Shown: positions 22,362 through 31,350, numbered from the stretch's first letter. The stretch: DNA of 64,000 bases from an uncultured Eubacteriales bacterium (GCA_934446675.1 CAKSEL010000014.1:1-64000); one strand, 5' to 3'. Notes: generated by a model from the letters alone, not told the origin. Translations and numbers: made by a program.

Positions 22362-24764
22362 TTAAAATCCGCGCTGTTCGGTTCTGTTTATAATATCGTC
22401 CTGAAGCGACTTTGAAAGCGTTGTGAACAGTGCGCTGTATCCGGCAACTCTTACGACAAGGCTTCTGTACTTATCCGGATTTTTCTGTGCGTCGCGGAGC
22501 GTTTCGCGGCTTACGACGTTGAACTGCATATGGCTGCCCTTCTGATCGAAGTATCCTCTTACAAGAGCGACAAAGCTTTCAAGTCCGCTGTCGCCTTCAA
22601 GCGCCGACGGGTGGAATTTCATGTTGAACAGCGTTCCGTTGGAGGCTATTCCGTGGTCAAGCTTTGCAACGGAGTTCGCCGATGCGGTGGGACCGTGCGT
22701 ATCAAATCCGGCTGAGGGAGAAACGCCGTCCGCAACCGGTTTGTGAGCGTATCTGCCGTCGGGAGTAGCTCCGGTCTGCGCACCGAGAGGCACGTTTGCC
22801 GAAACCGGATAAAGTCCCGCCTGGAACTGTCCTCCGCGCGGATTTTTAAAGTCCTGTATCTGCTTTGTATATGTATAAGCGGCTCTTCTTGCAAGCATAT
22901 CGACGTTATCGTCGTCGTTGCCGTACTTGTCGAGAGAAAGTATATCCTCTCTTATCGCGGCATACTTCTGCGCATTTTCTCCGCCGTCAAGTCCGAAATT
23001 GTTATCAAGCGCGTCTTTTATCTCATGAAGCGTATACTTCTTTTGCTCAAACACAAGCGTTCTGATTGCAAACATAGAGTCCGCAACGTTTGCGATACCA
23101 AATCCCTGAGGACCCGTAAAGTTATATATCGCGCCGCCCTGTTCCGGAGTTTTTCCGCGCTTAATGCAGTCGTCAACCATTGACGCAAGATACGGCAGCG
23201 GACATCTTTCCGCATGAGCGACGTCGATCGCGTTATCAGCATTTACAAGCAGGCTTATGCAGTATTTCATCTGCTTTTTATAAGCCTCAAAGAAATCGTC
23301 AAAAGTCTTGAAAGTATCTATATTGCCCGACGCAATGCCGACCTGTGTTCCGTCGGTATCTCTGCCGTTTGAGAAAGTAAGCTCAAGCACACGGCACATA
23401 TTGAAGAACGCGGCGTCATGCCAGCCCCATGTTTTACCTGCTTTCTGCGGTTCAACACAGCCGATGATTCCGTAATCTCTCGCGTCCTCTATCGTAAGTC
23501 TTCTCGAAAGCAGCGACGGAATTATTACCTCGTCGTTATAGTACGCCGGAAGTCCGACGCCGGTACGCGTTACCTTTGCGGCTTTGATGAGAAAATCATG
23601 CGGGGATTTATTCCATACTCTTACCGACATTGACGGTGCCGGGAGCATTACGTGCAGCGTCGCCTCAAGGCACATATACGAGAGGTCGTTTGTCGCGTCC
23701 TCGCCGTAGATATTCTGACCGCCGGCAATAAGGTTCTGGAACAGGCTGTATCCGGCAAATCCCTCCGCGCTTGCAGCGTCTCTTATTTTATTAAGATCGT
23801 TGAGCTTTACCCAAATACAGTCAAGCAGTTCCTGTGCAAATTCCTTTGTTATCTCGCCGCTTTCAATATCCTTCTTATAATAAGGATACATATACTGATC
23901 AAATCTTCCGGGAGAAATGGAATGTCCGCTTGACTCAACCTGCAGCAGCATCTGTACGAACCAGAACGACTGGCATGCCTCATAGAAATTCGACGCGCCG
24001 TTTTCGGGCACTCTCGAACAGTTTCTTGCGATTATTGCAAGCTCGCGCTTTCTGTTTTCATCTGTCTCTTTTTCAAGCATTTCAAGTGCAAGTCTTGCAT
24101 ATCTTCTTGCGTATGCAATAACCGCCTCGCAGCTCATTTCGGCAGCGTCGAGAAAGGCGCGCTTTGTATTGAAATCCGCGTCGCCGACATTCTGCTTAGC
24201 CTTTTCGGCGCGTATTTCTTCAAGTATTCCCTTATATCCGACTGCGAGCACCTTATCGTACTTTACGGTTACGTGACCTACGCCGTTATAGAAGTAATTT
24301 CCGGGAGTAAAGATATTATGCTCCATTGCGGTTTTGGTTTCAGGCGCAAGATAGCTTGTCGCAAGCTCGCTTGTGGTTTTTCCCTTCCAATATTTATATA
24401 CTTCATGGAGAACCTTTTTTGTTTCGTCGGAAATATAGAACGGATCGGCGCTTCTATGCTCCATGGTGTCGAATTCGCTTTCAAGCCAATCGAACGAGAA
24501 TTCCGGGAAAACCTGGCAGCTTCTCGGGCGTTTGGTATTCGAGCCGACGATAAGTTCTTCATCGCGTATTGTTACGGGAAGATACTCGAGTATATTTTTA
24601 AATGCCTTTGCGCGGCGCGTGACTATCGGCTCACCCTCTGTCTGCATATAAGACTGAGTGAGCAGCACGGCTCTGTCCGCCTCTACCTGCGGCATCTGCT
24701 TAAACAGGTTCGCTTTAAGGCGTTCTATTCTATCGGATTTTTCTATTTCAAAGTCTTTACCCAT
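22362..24764 (-). CDS. B12-independent glycyl-radical diol dehydratase
   Basis: An 800-aa glycyl-radical enzyme, signature enzyme of the locus. The thiyl-radical Cys is C436 in 'IIGCVEPQ', with the catalytic base E438 two residues on; the dehydratase-type 'GCVEPQ' replaces the GCxE context of lyases. The glycyl radical is G775 in 'VRVAGYSALF'. Substrate-binding His/Asp lie in 'GHSISPGRFDQY' and 'WGWHDAAFFNM'. Together with the aldolase and PduP it most likely turns (S)-1,2-propanediol into propionaldehyde; glycerol dehydration is the alternative. The N terminus is short, with no encapsulation extension. ATG at 24764 with GAGGTGA nine nt upstream, driven by a perfect promoter. Confidence 0.95.
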   Translation of the reverse strand: MGKDFEIEKSDRIERLKANLFKQMPQVEADRAVLLTQSYMQTEGEPIVTRRAKAFKNILEYLPVTIRDEELIVGSNTKRPRSCQVFPEFSFDWLESEFDTMEHRSADPFYISDETKKVLHEVYKYWKGKTTSELATSYLAPETKTAMEHNIFTPGNYFYNGVGHVTVKYDKVLAVGYKGILEEIRAEKAKQNVGDADFNTKRAFLDAAEMSCEAVIAYARRYARLALEMLEKETDENRKRELAIIARNCSRVPENGASNFYEACQSFWFVQMLLQVESSGHSISPGRFDQYMYPYYKKDIESGEITKEFAQELLDCIWVKLNDLNKIRDAASAEGFAGYSLFQNLIAGGQNIYGEDATNDLSYMCLEATLHVMLPAPSMSVRVWNKSPHDFLIKAAKVTRTGVGLPAYYNDEVIIPSLLSRRLTIEDARDYGIIGCVEPQKAGKTWGWHDAAFFNMCRVLELTFSNGRDTDGTQVGIASGNIDTFKTFDDFFEAYKKQMKYCISLLVNADNAIDVAHAERCPLPYLASMVDDCIKRGKTPEQGGAIYNFTGPQGFGIANVADSMFAIRTLVFEQKKYTLHEIKDALDNNFGLDGGENAQKYAAIREDILSLDKYGNDDDNVDMLARRAAYTYTKQIQDFKNPRGGQFQAGLYPVSANVPLGAQTGATPDGRYAHKPVADGVSPSAGFDTHGPTASANSVAKLDHGIASNGTLFNMKFHPSALEGDSGLESFVALVRGYFDQKGSHMQFNVVSRETLRDAQKNPDKYRSLVVRVAGYSALFTTLSKSLQDDIINRTEQRGF

Positions 24765-24830
24765 CAACGAAAATCACCTCATAGTTCAAATCGGGCAGAG
24801 TTTTCCCATCTACCTTATTATTCATAATTA

Positions 24831-24859
24831 ATTATATTATAGCCAGTCCGGTTTGTCAA
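24831..24859 (-). promoter_or_regulatory. Promoter of the diol dehydratase operon
   Basis: Minus-strand TTGACA (24854-24859), 17-bp spacer, TATAAT (24831-24836). A second TATAAT is offset by five bases. Full consensus. Confidence 0.8.
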
Positions 24860-24876
24860 TAGGAAAATGTTAATTT

Positions 24877-24915
24877 ATGTTGGTTTTTGCTGTATTTGTG
24901 TTGGGTTTTATGTGA
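24877..24915 (-). promoter_or_regulatory. Paired operator-like sites upstream of the dehydratase promoter
   Basis: AAAATCACATAAAAC (core 24910-24915, minus strand) and AAAACCAACATAAA (core 24877-24883) resemble the two CCACAT sites of the aldolase promoter. They have about the same mutual spacing (32-33 bp against 31), and the near site again ends 17 bp from the -35 box. Confidence 0.55.
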
Positions 24916-24947
24916 TTTTGGGCGTTTTTGTTGGGAAGGAGTGTTGC

Positions 24948-25787
24948 TTGGTTTGGGCGGAAACGGATAATTCACTGCCATGTGCAACTCTATTCTCCGA
25001 CTTTTCGGAATCGAAAAAGTCGCCAAAAGATTTTCGCCGCTCAAACGCCGCAGCGAAAGCGATCTACACTTGCGTGTGGCTTGTTTTGGCTTATTTTGGG
25101 CTGAAACGGATTATATTTTTCAAAGTGCAACTTTATATTTGCACTTTTCGGCGGCGAAAAGTGGTCGAAAAGCCGTTCAAGGGACTACTCGCCCCTTGAC
25201 AATCCCCCGACGTGGAGGATTTTGCCCTAAACATGACTTTTTACCCCTCAAACGCTTTTTTCCAAAGGTGACCACTTGTTACTACGGTGCGTCCACGTAA
25301 CTTACGGCAAAATCGCCGCGCGACAGGCGCGCGGATGGGGCTAGTTTCTAAGTAAGTGTTTTGGCAAACACGGTTCAACTCTTATGCCATGTCACGCTGC
25401 GGTCTGCGCAAACTTTGTTTTAGGCTCAAATGTGCAACTTTTACGCGTTATTACACAGTCAATAGGACTCGACTTTCTGCCCAACTTGCCTATCGGCAAG
25501 AAACTCGGTTCAGATGTTACATTCTTGTTTATTAAAAAACTCTGTGCAAAGTTTTATACAACACACAGAGTTATCTTTTTTATTACCCTTTATTTCTTAA
25601 TCTCCATAGCTTGCTCACGCACCTGCTCAGATTTAAGTCAGCCGCCTGCCTTTTGGTGGCTGACGGTACAAGCCGGCGGCACGGAATATCCCGTAGTCTT
25701 TTTCTAATTTAGGGGCTATTGTTTTCTTTGCAGCTTTCTTTTTAAAAAGAAAGCGCGTTTCCTTAAGCGCGTTCCCTCGTACTCCGG
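24948..25787. repeat. Modular intergenic repeat, copy C (nested/tandem left ends, tail form)
   Basis: Fills most of the 1.1-kb gap between the dehydratase promoter and the AraC gene. A truncated left end (24948-~25060) is followed by a second complete left end ('ttattttgggctgaaacgga' at about 25090). Then come the 'cgccgcgcgacaggcgcgcg' hairpin, the 'cttgcctatcggcaag' hairpin, the 'aactctgtgcaaagtttt' hairpin, and the full tail with the 22-bp palindrome near 25732. It suggests insertion of one copy into another. No gene seen. Confidence 0.85.
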
Positions 25788-25823
25788 TCATGTGATTTTT
25801 TTACAGGATTTAAGAAAAAGATG

Positions 25824-25852
25824 TTGCAATTTAGGAAAGAGCATGGTAAAAT
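25824..25852 (+). promoter_or_regulatory. Promoter of the BMC AraC-type regulator
   Basis: TTGCAA (25824-25829), 17-bp spacer, TAAAAT (25847-25852), 35 bp before the start codon. Confidence 0.5.
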
Positions 25853-25887
25853 GTAACCGGAATTAAAGAGTAAAGCAGGTGTTTTTG

Positions 25888-26751
25888 ATGCCGCAAAAGA
25901 ATTTCAATCCGGGAATAATGAAATACAGCGACATACGTCCTCTTTTTGCGGGGCATTGCCAATGTGTACCGCACCACTTTTACGGGCCTGCGATACGGAA
26001 CCACTGCATAATACACTGCTGTCTTTCGGGCAAAGGCATTTTCAGAAATGACTCGGGCACATACCACATATCAAAAGGTCAGGCATTCATAATCAACCCT
26101 GAGCAGATGACATTTTACCAAGCCGACGGTGAAGACCCGTGGAACTACTCATGGATCGCATTTTCCGGGACAATATGTGAGAAGATCGCCAAAATTAAGC
26201 CTGTAATAACACTTCCGGACACAAAAATGTTTGAGCAGACAGCAAAAGCCGTCGATGGCGACATTCTCAATCCCGAATACTATCTTAAAATGCTGCTTGA
26301 TCTGTTTGAGATACTGCTCCCCGTCGATCAGAACAGTATGCCCGGATACGCGCTGCGCACAAAAGACTACATAAAAATGCACTTCACCGACGACATAAGC
26401 GTCGAACAGATCGCCGCGTCCTTCAACATTGACCGCAGATACCTGCTGCGCCTTTTCAAAAAGGAATTCGGAATTACAATAGTAAATTATATAGTAAAAA
26501 CGCGCCTTGAGGCAGCATACAACTACTTGCGCGCAGGCTATCCCGTCAACCGCACCGCGACAATGTGCGGATATTCCGACGCCTACAATTTCTCCAAAAT
26601 GTTCAAGAAATATTACGGCTTTTCTCCGTCCGCAGCGCTCGAAAACAACCACGAACTTAAAATGTGGACGGCAGACTATAATAATAAAGATGTTTTTATT
26701 TCCTCCGCCGAAGATGCGGACAAAAACTCCGGCGAAAATCAAACGGATTGA
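25888..26751 (+). CDS. AraC-family regulator of the BMC locus
   Basis: A 287-aa regulator. The N-terminal cupin ligand domain contains 'IIHCCLSGKGIFRNDSGTYH' and 'INPEQMTFYQADGEDPW', with the W-Y-S-W-I motif common in sugar-responsive AraC proteins of Clostridia. The C-terminal HTH pair is 'ISVEQIAASFNIDRRYLLRLFK' region and 'VNRTATMCGYSDAYNFSKMF'. It sits in the middle of the BMC locus, between the leftward dehydratase unit and the rightward PduP unit, and repeated CACAT-type motifs lie in front of all three structural units, so it is the best candidate for their activator (1,2-propanediol or a deoxysugar as ligand is inference). ATG 25888 follows GCAGGTG; a GTG at 25879 is the alternative. 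Confidence 0.88.
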   Translation: MPQKNFNPGIMKYSDIRPLFAGHCQCVPHHFYGPAIRNHCIIHCCLSGKGIFRNDSGTYHISKGQAFIINPEQMTFYQADGEDPWNYSWIAFSGTICEKIAKIKPVITLPDTKMFEQTAKAVDGDILNPEYYLKMLLDLFEILLPVDQNSMPGYALRTKDYIKMHFTDDISVEQIAASFNIDRRYLLRLFKKEFGITIVNYIVKTRLEAAYNYLRAGYPVNRTATMCGYSDAYNFSKMFKKYYGFSPSAALENNHELKMWTADYNNKDVFISSAEDADKNSGENQTD

Positions 26752-26860
26752 CGCTTTTTTGCCTTTTGTTTTTGACTGATGTAAAAAACGCCGAAAATAT
26801 AAGGCCAATTTTGTATAAAATGCTTATAGACTTATGCGTTTTTTCATGCTATAATGTATT

Positions 26861-26946
26861 ATGTTGTTGGGTAATGTTGGTTTGTTTCGTTATTTGCTTG
26901 ACAATCCACATTTAAAACAACATAATCAAACATACAAATCCCACAT
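26861..26946 (+). promoter_or_regulatory. Promoter region of the SGNH-pduP-BMC-T-pduL operon
   Basis: TTGACA (26898-26903), 17-bp spacer, CATAAT (26921-26926). Around it lie CCACAT (26906-26911, 26941-26946), CAACAT (26918-26923) and inverted copies ATGTTG (26861-26866, 26874-26879). TTATGTTGTT near 26859 is an inverted repeat of AACAACATAA near 26917. A second TATAAT lies at about 26850. The remaining leader to 27038 contains the hairpin CCCGGT / ACCGGG (about 26993-27014) but no gene. Confidence 0.65.
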
Positions 26947-27038
26947 AAAATAACATCTGAGGACAGAGCCGCAAAAATCAGGGACGGAGCTGCCCGGTTT
27001 GTGCATATACCGGGTTTGCCGTTCGGACAGGAGGGCTT

Positions 27039-27848
27039 ATGGATCTTACGCAGTTTTGGGACAACAAAGACGAACAGCCGCTTGACCGCATAGTGAACGA
27101 CGGCGGAATGTGCGCGATCTTCCGTAAAATTGCCTGCATAGGAGACAGTCTCTCATCGGGCGAATTTGAGGGGAAAACTCCGGACGGTCAGAAAAGCTGG
27201 CATGATATGTTTGAATATTCCTGGGGGCAGTATATCGCAAGAGCCGCAGGAAACACAGTGTATAACTTTTCGAGAGGCGGCATGACGGCGCAAGAATATT
27301 GCGACACTTTTGCCCAAACGAACGGTCTCTGGGACAAGGATAAAGCCCGTCAGGCATATATAATAGCACTCGGCGTAAACGATATTACCCGCGCAATGGC
27401 AAACGGAGAACAGCTCGGCGGCACAGACGACGTAAATATCGGCGACCGGAGGAAAAACAAACCGACATTTGCCGGATATTACGCGATGATAATTCAGAGA
27501 ATACGCGAAATACAGCCGAAAGCCAGAATTTTTCTTGTCACGCTCCCCCATTCATGCAGAGGAGCCGAACACGAGGTGTATGAAGACCGCCACAGAGAGC
27601 TGCTGTATGATTTCTCAAAGCTCTTTGAATACACATACGTTGTCGATCTGCGCAAATACGCTCCCGTTTACGACGGCGAATTCAAGGACAGATTTTATCT
27701 CGGCGGTCATATGAACCCGATGGGATATATTTTCACCGCGAAAATAATCGCTTCCTATATTGATTATATCATAAGACACAATTACGACGACTTCAGACAA
27801 GTCGGCTTTATAGGAACGGACAATTACAACGCGGATTATAAATGGTAA
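27039..27848 (+). CDS. SGNH/GDSL-family hydrolase in the BMC operon
   Basis: A 269-aa cytoplasmic (no signal peptide) SGNH-fold esterase-like protein. Block I is 'ACIGDSLSSGEF' with the nucleophile Ser, block III 'IALGVNDITRA' with the oxyanion Asn, and block V 'YLGGHMNPMGYIF' with the catalytic His. The usual Asp three residues before that His is Leu, a variant known from other Clostridia SGNH proteins. It is the first gene of the rightward BMC unit, 30 bp before pduP, with a strong GGAGG site. SGNH hydrolases are not standard microcompartment enzymes. It might remove an O-acyl group from the sugar or diol substrate, or hydrolyse an acyl by-product. No encapsulation helix seen. Confidence 0.85.
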   Translation: MDLTQFWDNKDEQPLDRIVNDGGMCAIFRKIACIGDSLSSGEFEGKTPDGQKSWHDMFEYSWGQYIARAAGNTVYNFSRGGMTAQEYCDTFAQTNGLWDKDKARQAYIIALGVNDITRAMANGEQLGGTDDVNIGDRRKNKPTFAGYYAMIIQRIREIQPKARIFLVTLPHSCRGAEHEVYEDRHRELLYDFSKLFEYTYVVDLRKYAPVYDGEFKDRFYLGGHMNPMGYIFTAKIIASYIDYIIRHNYDDFRQVGFIGTDNYNADYKW

Positions 27849-27878
27849 TCAAACACTTTACATAAGGAGATTATAAAA

Positions 27879-29261
27879 ATGCTCGACGAAAGATATGTAA
27901 GCGAAATTGTCGCAAGCGTGGTCAAGTCCATGGCGGACAAGCCTTCGCATTTAAAGGGCGTTTTCCCGACAATGACAGAGGCTCTCGCCGCTGTTGACAA
28001 GGCTTATAAGCAGTACAGAAGTTACAGCGTTGCCCAGCGCGAAAAGATGATTTCAAAGATACGCGAACTTACGCTTGCCGAAGCCGAAAACATGGCAAAG
28101 CTCGGCGTTGAAGAAACCGGAATGGGCAGAGTTTCGGACAAGATAATCAAGCATCAGCTTGTTGCAAACAAAACTCCCGGCACAGAGGATCTTCACCCCA
28201 CGGCTCTCACCGGAGACGACGGACTTACGCTTATCGAAATGGCGCCCTACGGCGTTATAGGAAGCATTACTCCCTCAACAAATCCCAGCGAGACCGTTAT
28301 ATGCAACTCCATAGGAATGATAGCCGGAGGAAACGGCGTTGTTTTCAATCCCCACCCTCATGCCTGCCGCACCGCAAACTACGCGGTTGACCTTGTAAAC
28401 AGAGCTATTCTCGAAGCAGGCGGTCCGGAAAACCTTGTCGTTACGGTTGAACACCCGACAAAGGAATCCTCAGACGAAATGATGGCGTCGCCTATCGTAA
28501 GAATGCTTGTCGCAACAGGCGGTCCCGGAGTTGTAAAGGCTCTGCTTTCGTCAGGCAAAAAGGCAATCGGCGCAGGCGCGGGCAATCCTCCCGTAATCGT
28601 TGACGACACCGCGGACATAGAAAAGGCTGCACGCGACATAGTTGCAGGCGCGTCGTTTGACAACAACCTCCCGTGCATTGCGGAAAAGGAATGTTTCGTA
28701 TTCGACAACGTTGCCGACGAGCTTATAAGAAATATGCAGAAGAGCGGCGCATATCTCATAAAGGGCGACCAAATAGACACTCTCGTAAAGACCTGTCTTA
28801 AAGAAAAAGACGGCAAGTACTGCATAAACAAAGACTGGGTAGGCAGAGACGCCTCCAAGTTCTTAAAGGTTCTCGGAATAGAGTCCGACGCAAGACTTGT
28901 TATCTGCGAAGTTCCCGAAATGCACCCGTTCGTTCAGGTCGAAATGATGATGCCGGTACTCGGAATTGTCAGAGTTTCAAACATTGACGAGGCTATAAAC
29001 ATGGCAGTCAAGGCTGAACACGGCAACAGACATTCCGCGCACATTCATTCAAAGAACATAGATCATCTCACACGCTTTGCAAAGGCAGTCGAGACAACAA
29101 TATTCGTAAAGAACGCTCCGAGCTATGCAGGTATCGGCGCAGGCGGAGAAGGCTATACAACCTTTACCATTGCCGGACCCACCGGTGAAGGTCTTACGGC
29201 GACTCACTCCTTTACACGTCAGAGAAGATGCGTGCTTGTAGACGGACTTCACATTGTATAA
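27879..29261 (+). CDS. pduP: CoA-acylating propionaldehyde dehydrogenase
   Basis: A 460-aa aldehyde dehydrogenase converting propionaldehyde, CoA and NAD+ to propionyl-CoA. The N-terminal helix 'YVSEIVASVVKSMADK' (residues ~6-21) is a typical encapsulation peptide, followed by a linker. The catalytic Cys is C266 in 'SFDNNLPCIAEKE'; 'AGGNGVVFNPHPHA' and 'GAGAGNPPVIVDDTADIEKA' are characteristic of the acylating PduP/EutE branch. It consumes the toxic aldehyde made by the dehydratase, and its NADH is reoxidised by the alcohol dehydrogenases. AAGGAG site eight nt before the ATG. Confidence 0.95.
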   Translation: MLDERYVSEIVASVVKSMADKPSHLKGVFPTMTEALAAVDKAYKQYRSYSVAQREKMISKIRELTLAEAENMAKLGVEETGMGRVSDKIIKHQLVANKTPGTEDLHPTALTGDDGLTLIEMAPYGVIGSITPSTNPSETVICNSIGMIAGGNGVVFNPHPHACRTANYAVDLVNRAILEAGGPENLVVTVEHPTKESSDEMMASPIVRMLVATGGPGVVKALLSSGKKAIGAGAGNPPVIVDDTADIEKAARDIVAGASFDNNLPCIAEKECFVFDNVADELIRNMQKSGAYLIKGDQIDTLVKTCLKEKDGKYCINKDWVGRDASKFLKVLGIESDARLVICEVPEMHPFVQVEMMMPVLGIVRVSNIDEAINMAVKAEHGNRHSAHIHSKNIDHLTRFAKAVETTIFVKNAPSYAGIGAGGEGYTTFTIAGPTGEGLTATHSFTRQRRCVLVDGLHIV

Positions 29262-29310
29262 TGCACGTGTGAGCAAAAGCGTATAATTTGAAAGGTAATT
29301 CGTAATACTT

Positions 29311-29967
29311 ATGAAAGCATTTGGAATGGTCGAGGTTTATAGCTTTACAACGGCTGTATGCGCGGCAGATATAATGGCAAAGACCGGCAATGTTAAAATA
29401 ATTGCTTTTGACAGAAACCGTCCTTTCGCCCCCGGTTTTCCCGTTCCGCTTATAATGGGCGCAAAGATCGAAGGCGACGTTGCGGACGTCAAGGCGTCTG
29501 TCGAGGCGGCGAAAAATTATGCTCAGGGCAAGGGACACTACATTGTCTCGCACATTATCCCAAATCCCGGCGAGAACGTTGACAAAATGGCGTATCTCAT
29601 CGACATAAACAGAGACAAGTTCAACAAGAAGCTGCCCAAAAGTTTCCGCGGCATGGACACCTGCCCCGAAATACACGGCGACAACGCAATAGCGCTGCTT
29701 GAAGTTCAGGGACTTGTTGCGGCGATAGAGGGACTTGACGAGATGTTAAAGACGGCAAACGTGCGTCTTGTACATACGGAAAAGCGTCTCGGCGGACGTC
29801 TTGTTACGGTAATAATCGCAGGAAAAGTTGACGCCGTAAAGAGTGCGCTTGAAAAAGGAAAAGCCACTGCAGCTCCTCTCGGCACGGTCTACGGCAGCGA
29901 AGTTATCCCCAATCCGCACCCCGAACTGCTCAAATTCTTTGATATGCAGCAGGATCCGCAGAACTAA
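29311..29967 (+). CDS. Tandem-BMC (BMC-T) shell protein
   Basis: A 218-aa protein with two BMC domains in canonical order: domain 1 'AFGMVEVYSFTTAVCAADIM' (residues ~3-95) and domain 2 'ALLEVQGLVAAIEGLDEMLK' (residues ~128-215), joined by a ~30-residue linker ('YLIDINRDKFNKKLPKSFRG'). Trimers of such proteins form pseudohexameric tiles, sometimes stacked and gated to pass larger cofactors. It differs from the PduT-like protein in lacking the pore Cys at the matching position and in having a longer linker. The Shine-Dalgarno (GAAAGG) is rather far (~14 nt) from the ATG. Between pduP and pduL, so co-expressed with them. Confidence 0.9.
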   Translation: MKAFGMVEVYSFTTAVCAADIMAKTGNVKIIAFDRNRPFAPGFPVPLIMGAKIEGDVADVKASVEAAKNYAQGKGHYIVSHIIPNPGENVDKMAYLIDINRDKFNKKLPKSFRGMDTCPEIHGDNAIALLEVQGLVAAIEGLDEMLKTANVRLVHTEKRLGGRLVTVIIAGKVDAVKSALEKGKATAAPLGTVYGSEVIPNPHPELLKFFDMQQDPQN

Positions 29968-29991
29968 AAACAGTTTTGAGAGGTAAAAACC

Positions 29992-30630
29992 ATGTATGAT
30001 GAAAAAATTATCGCCGAGGCTGTAAAAAAAGCGATCGAGCAGATACAGCAGAACGACAGCGACGGCATCAAAGTCGGTATTTCGGCAAGGCATATACATC
30101 TTTCGAGAGAGCATCTTGACATTCTTTTCGGCAAAGGCTTTGAGCTTACCAAGAAAAAGACGCTCATGGGCAGAGAATTTGCTTCAGAGCAGACCGTAAC
30201 CATTGTCGGTCCGTCAATGAGAAGCATTGAGAACGTCCGCGTTCTCGGTCCAGTAAGAAAGAACACTCAGGTTGAGATTTCAAGAACAGACACGTTTGTT
30301 CTCAAGGTAAGTCCTCCCGTGCGTCCGTCCGGCGACATAAAGGGCAGCGAGAAGTGCGTAATTATAGGACCTAAGGGTGTTGTATATCTTGAGGAAGGCG
30401 TAATAATCGCAAACCGTCACATTCATCTGACTCCGGCATATGCGGCAGAACACGGCATAAAGGACGGAGATTATGTTGACGTCATGATCGACAGCATAAA
30501 GCCCACAAAGTTCTTTGACGTACAGGTAAGAGTGCGCGACGACTTCAACGTTGAAATGCACATTGACACTGACGACGCAAATGCCTGCGGTCTCAAAAAC
30601 GGTGACAAGGTCAGAATCATAAAGAAGTAA
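29992..30630 (+). CDS. pduL: PduL-type phosphate propanoyltransferase
   Basis: A 212-aa phosphotransacylase converting propionyl-CoA to propionyl-phosphate inside the compartment and releasing CoA for PduP. The N-terminal helix 'EKIIAEAVKKAIEQIQQ' is an encapsulation peptide. The two halves of the PduL beta-barrel each carry a His-rich zinc motif: 'GISARHIHLSREHLD' and 'IIANRHIHLTPAYAAEHG'. 'VLGPVRKNTQVEISRTD' is also typical. Last gene before a strong terminator. An acetate/propionate kinase to make ATP from the product is not in the window. Confidence 0.95.
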   Translation: MYDEKIIAEAVKKAIEQIQQNDSDGIKVGISARHIHLSREHLDILFGKGFELTKKKTLMGREFASEQTVTIVGPSMRSIENVRVLGPVRKNTQVEISRTDTFVLKVSPPVRPSGDIKGSEKCVIIGPKGVVYLEEGVIIANRHIHLTPAYAAEHGIKDGDYVDVMIDSIKPTKFFDVQVRVRDDFNVEMHIDTDDANACGLKNGDKVRIIKK

Positions 30631-30651
30631 GTTTATTTTAAAGCAGTATTA

Positions 30652-30692
30652 CCCTGTGCTGAGGTTTATTCCTTTGCACAGGGCGATTTTTT
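30652..30692 (+). terminator. Terminator of the pduP-pduL operon
   Basis: The perfect stem CCCTGTGC / GCACAGGG with a ~16-nt loop is followed by a T-run. Confidence 0.85.
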
Positions 30693-30707
30693 ACCTTTTT
30701 TAAGAAT

Positions 30708-31335
30708 GTTTGGTTTGGGCTGAAACGGGTTACTTTCTTCAAAGTGCAACTCTATTCTCCAACTTTTCGACGGCGAAAAAGTTGCAAAAGCCGTTCGCCG
30801 CTCAAACGCCGCAGCGAAAGCGCGGCTTCCTTCTCCACACATCAAACTATCGTCGGTAAAACTTTTCAGCGCCACCGAAATTCTAAATCTTCGCTCGCAG
30901 ATGCTCCGCACTGCTCGATGGGGCTGGTATCTATGCACAAGTTGGTTGACATAATCTTGGCTCTTATGCCATGTCACGTTACGGTCTGCGTAAACTTTTG
31001 TTTAGGCTCAAAAGTGCAATTCTTATGCGTTATTACGCAGTCAACAGGACTCGCCTTTCTGCCCAGCTTGCCTATCGGCAAGAAACTTGGTTCAAATGTT
31101 ACTTTTATGTATATAAAAAACTCTGTGCAAAGTTTTACACAATGTACAGAGTTATATTTTTATATTAATTTAAAGCAAAATTGCACTTATCTGCTAACCA
31201 AACATAAAACTAACATTCAGCCATAGTCATCTTGCGACAGCGAGTTGGTCGTAAAAGTGTGTCCTGTTGACTGTTTGAGTATATTAAAATGAAGAATATT
31301 TCCCATTTCCGCCCAAAATAATAACCACTCAGCCA
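30708..31335. repeat. Modular intergenic repeat, copy D (both ends terminal-inverted)
   Basis: Fills the gap between the pduL terminator and the Na+/Ca2+ exchanger. It has inverted ends: left TTTGGGCTGAAACGG plus TTTCTTC, right GAAGAAT plus CCGCCCAAAA, then CTCAGCCAAA. Inside are the GC-rich, 'ctccgcactgctcgatgggg', 'gccatgtcacgttacggtct', 'cttgcctatcggcaag' and 'aactctgtgcaaagtttt' modules, and the 'acataaaactaacattcagc' module. No gene seen. Confidence 0.85.
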
Positions 31336-31350
31336 AACGCAAACTGCCTG

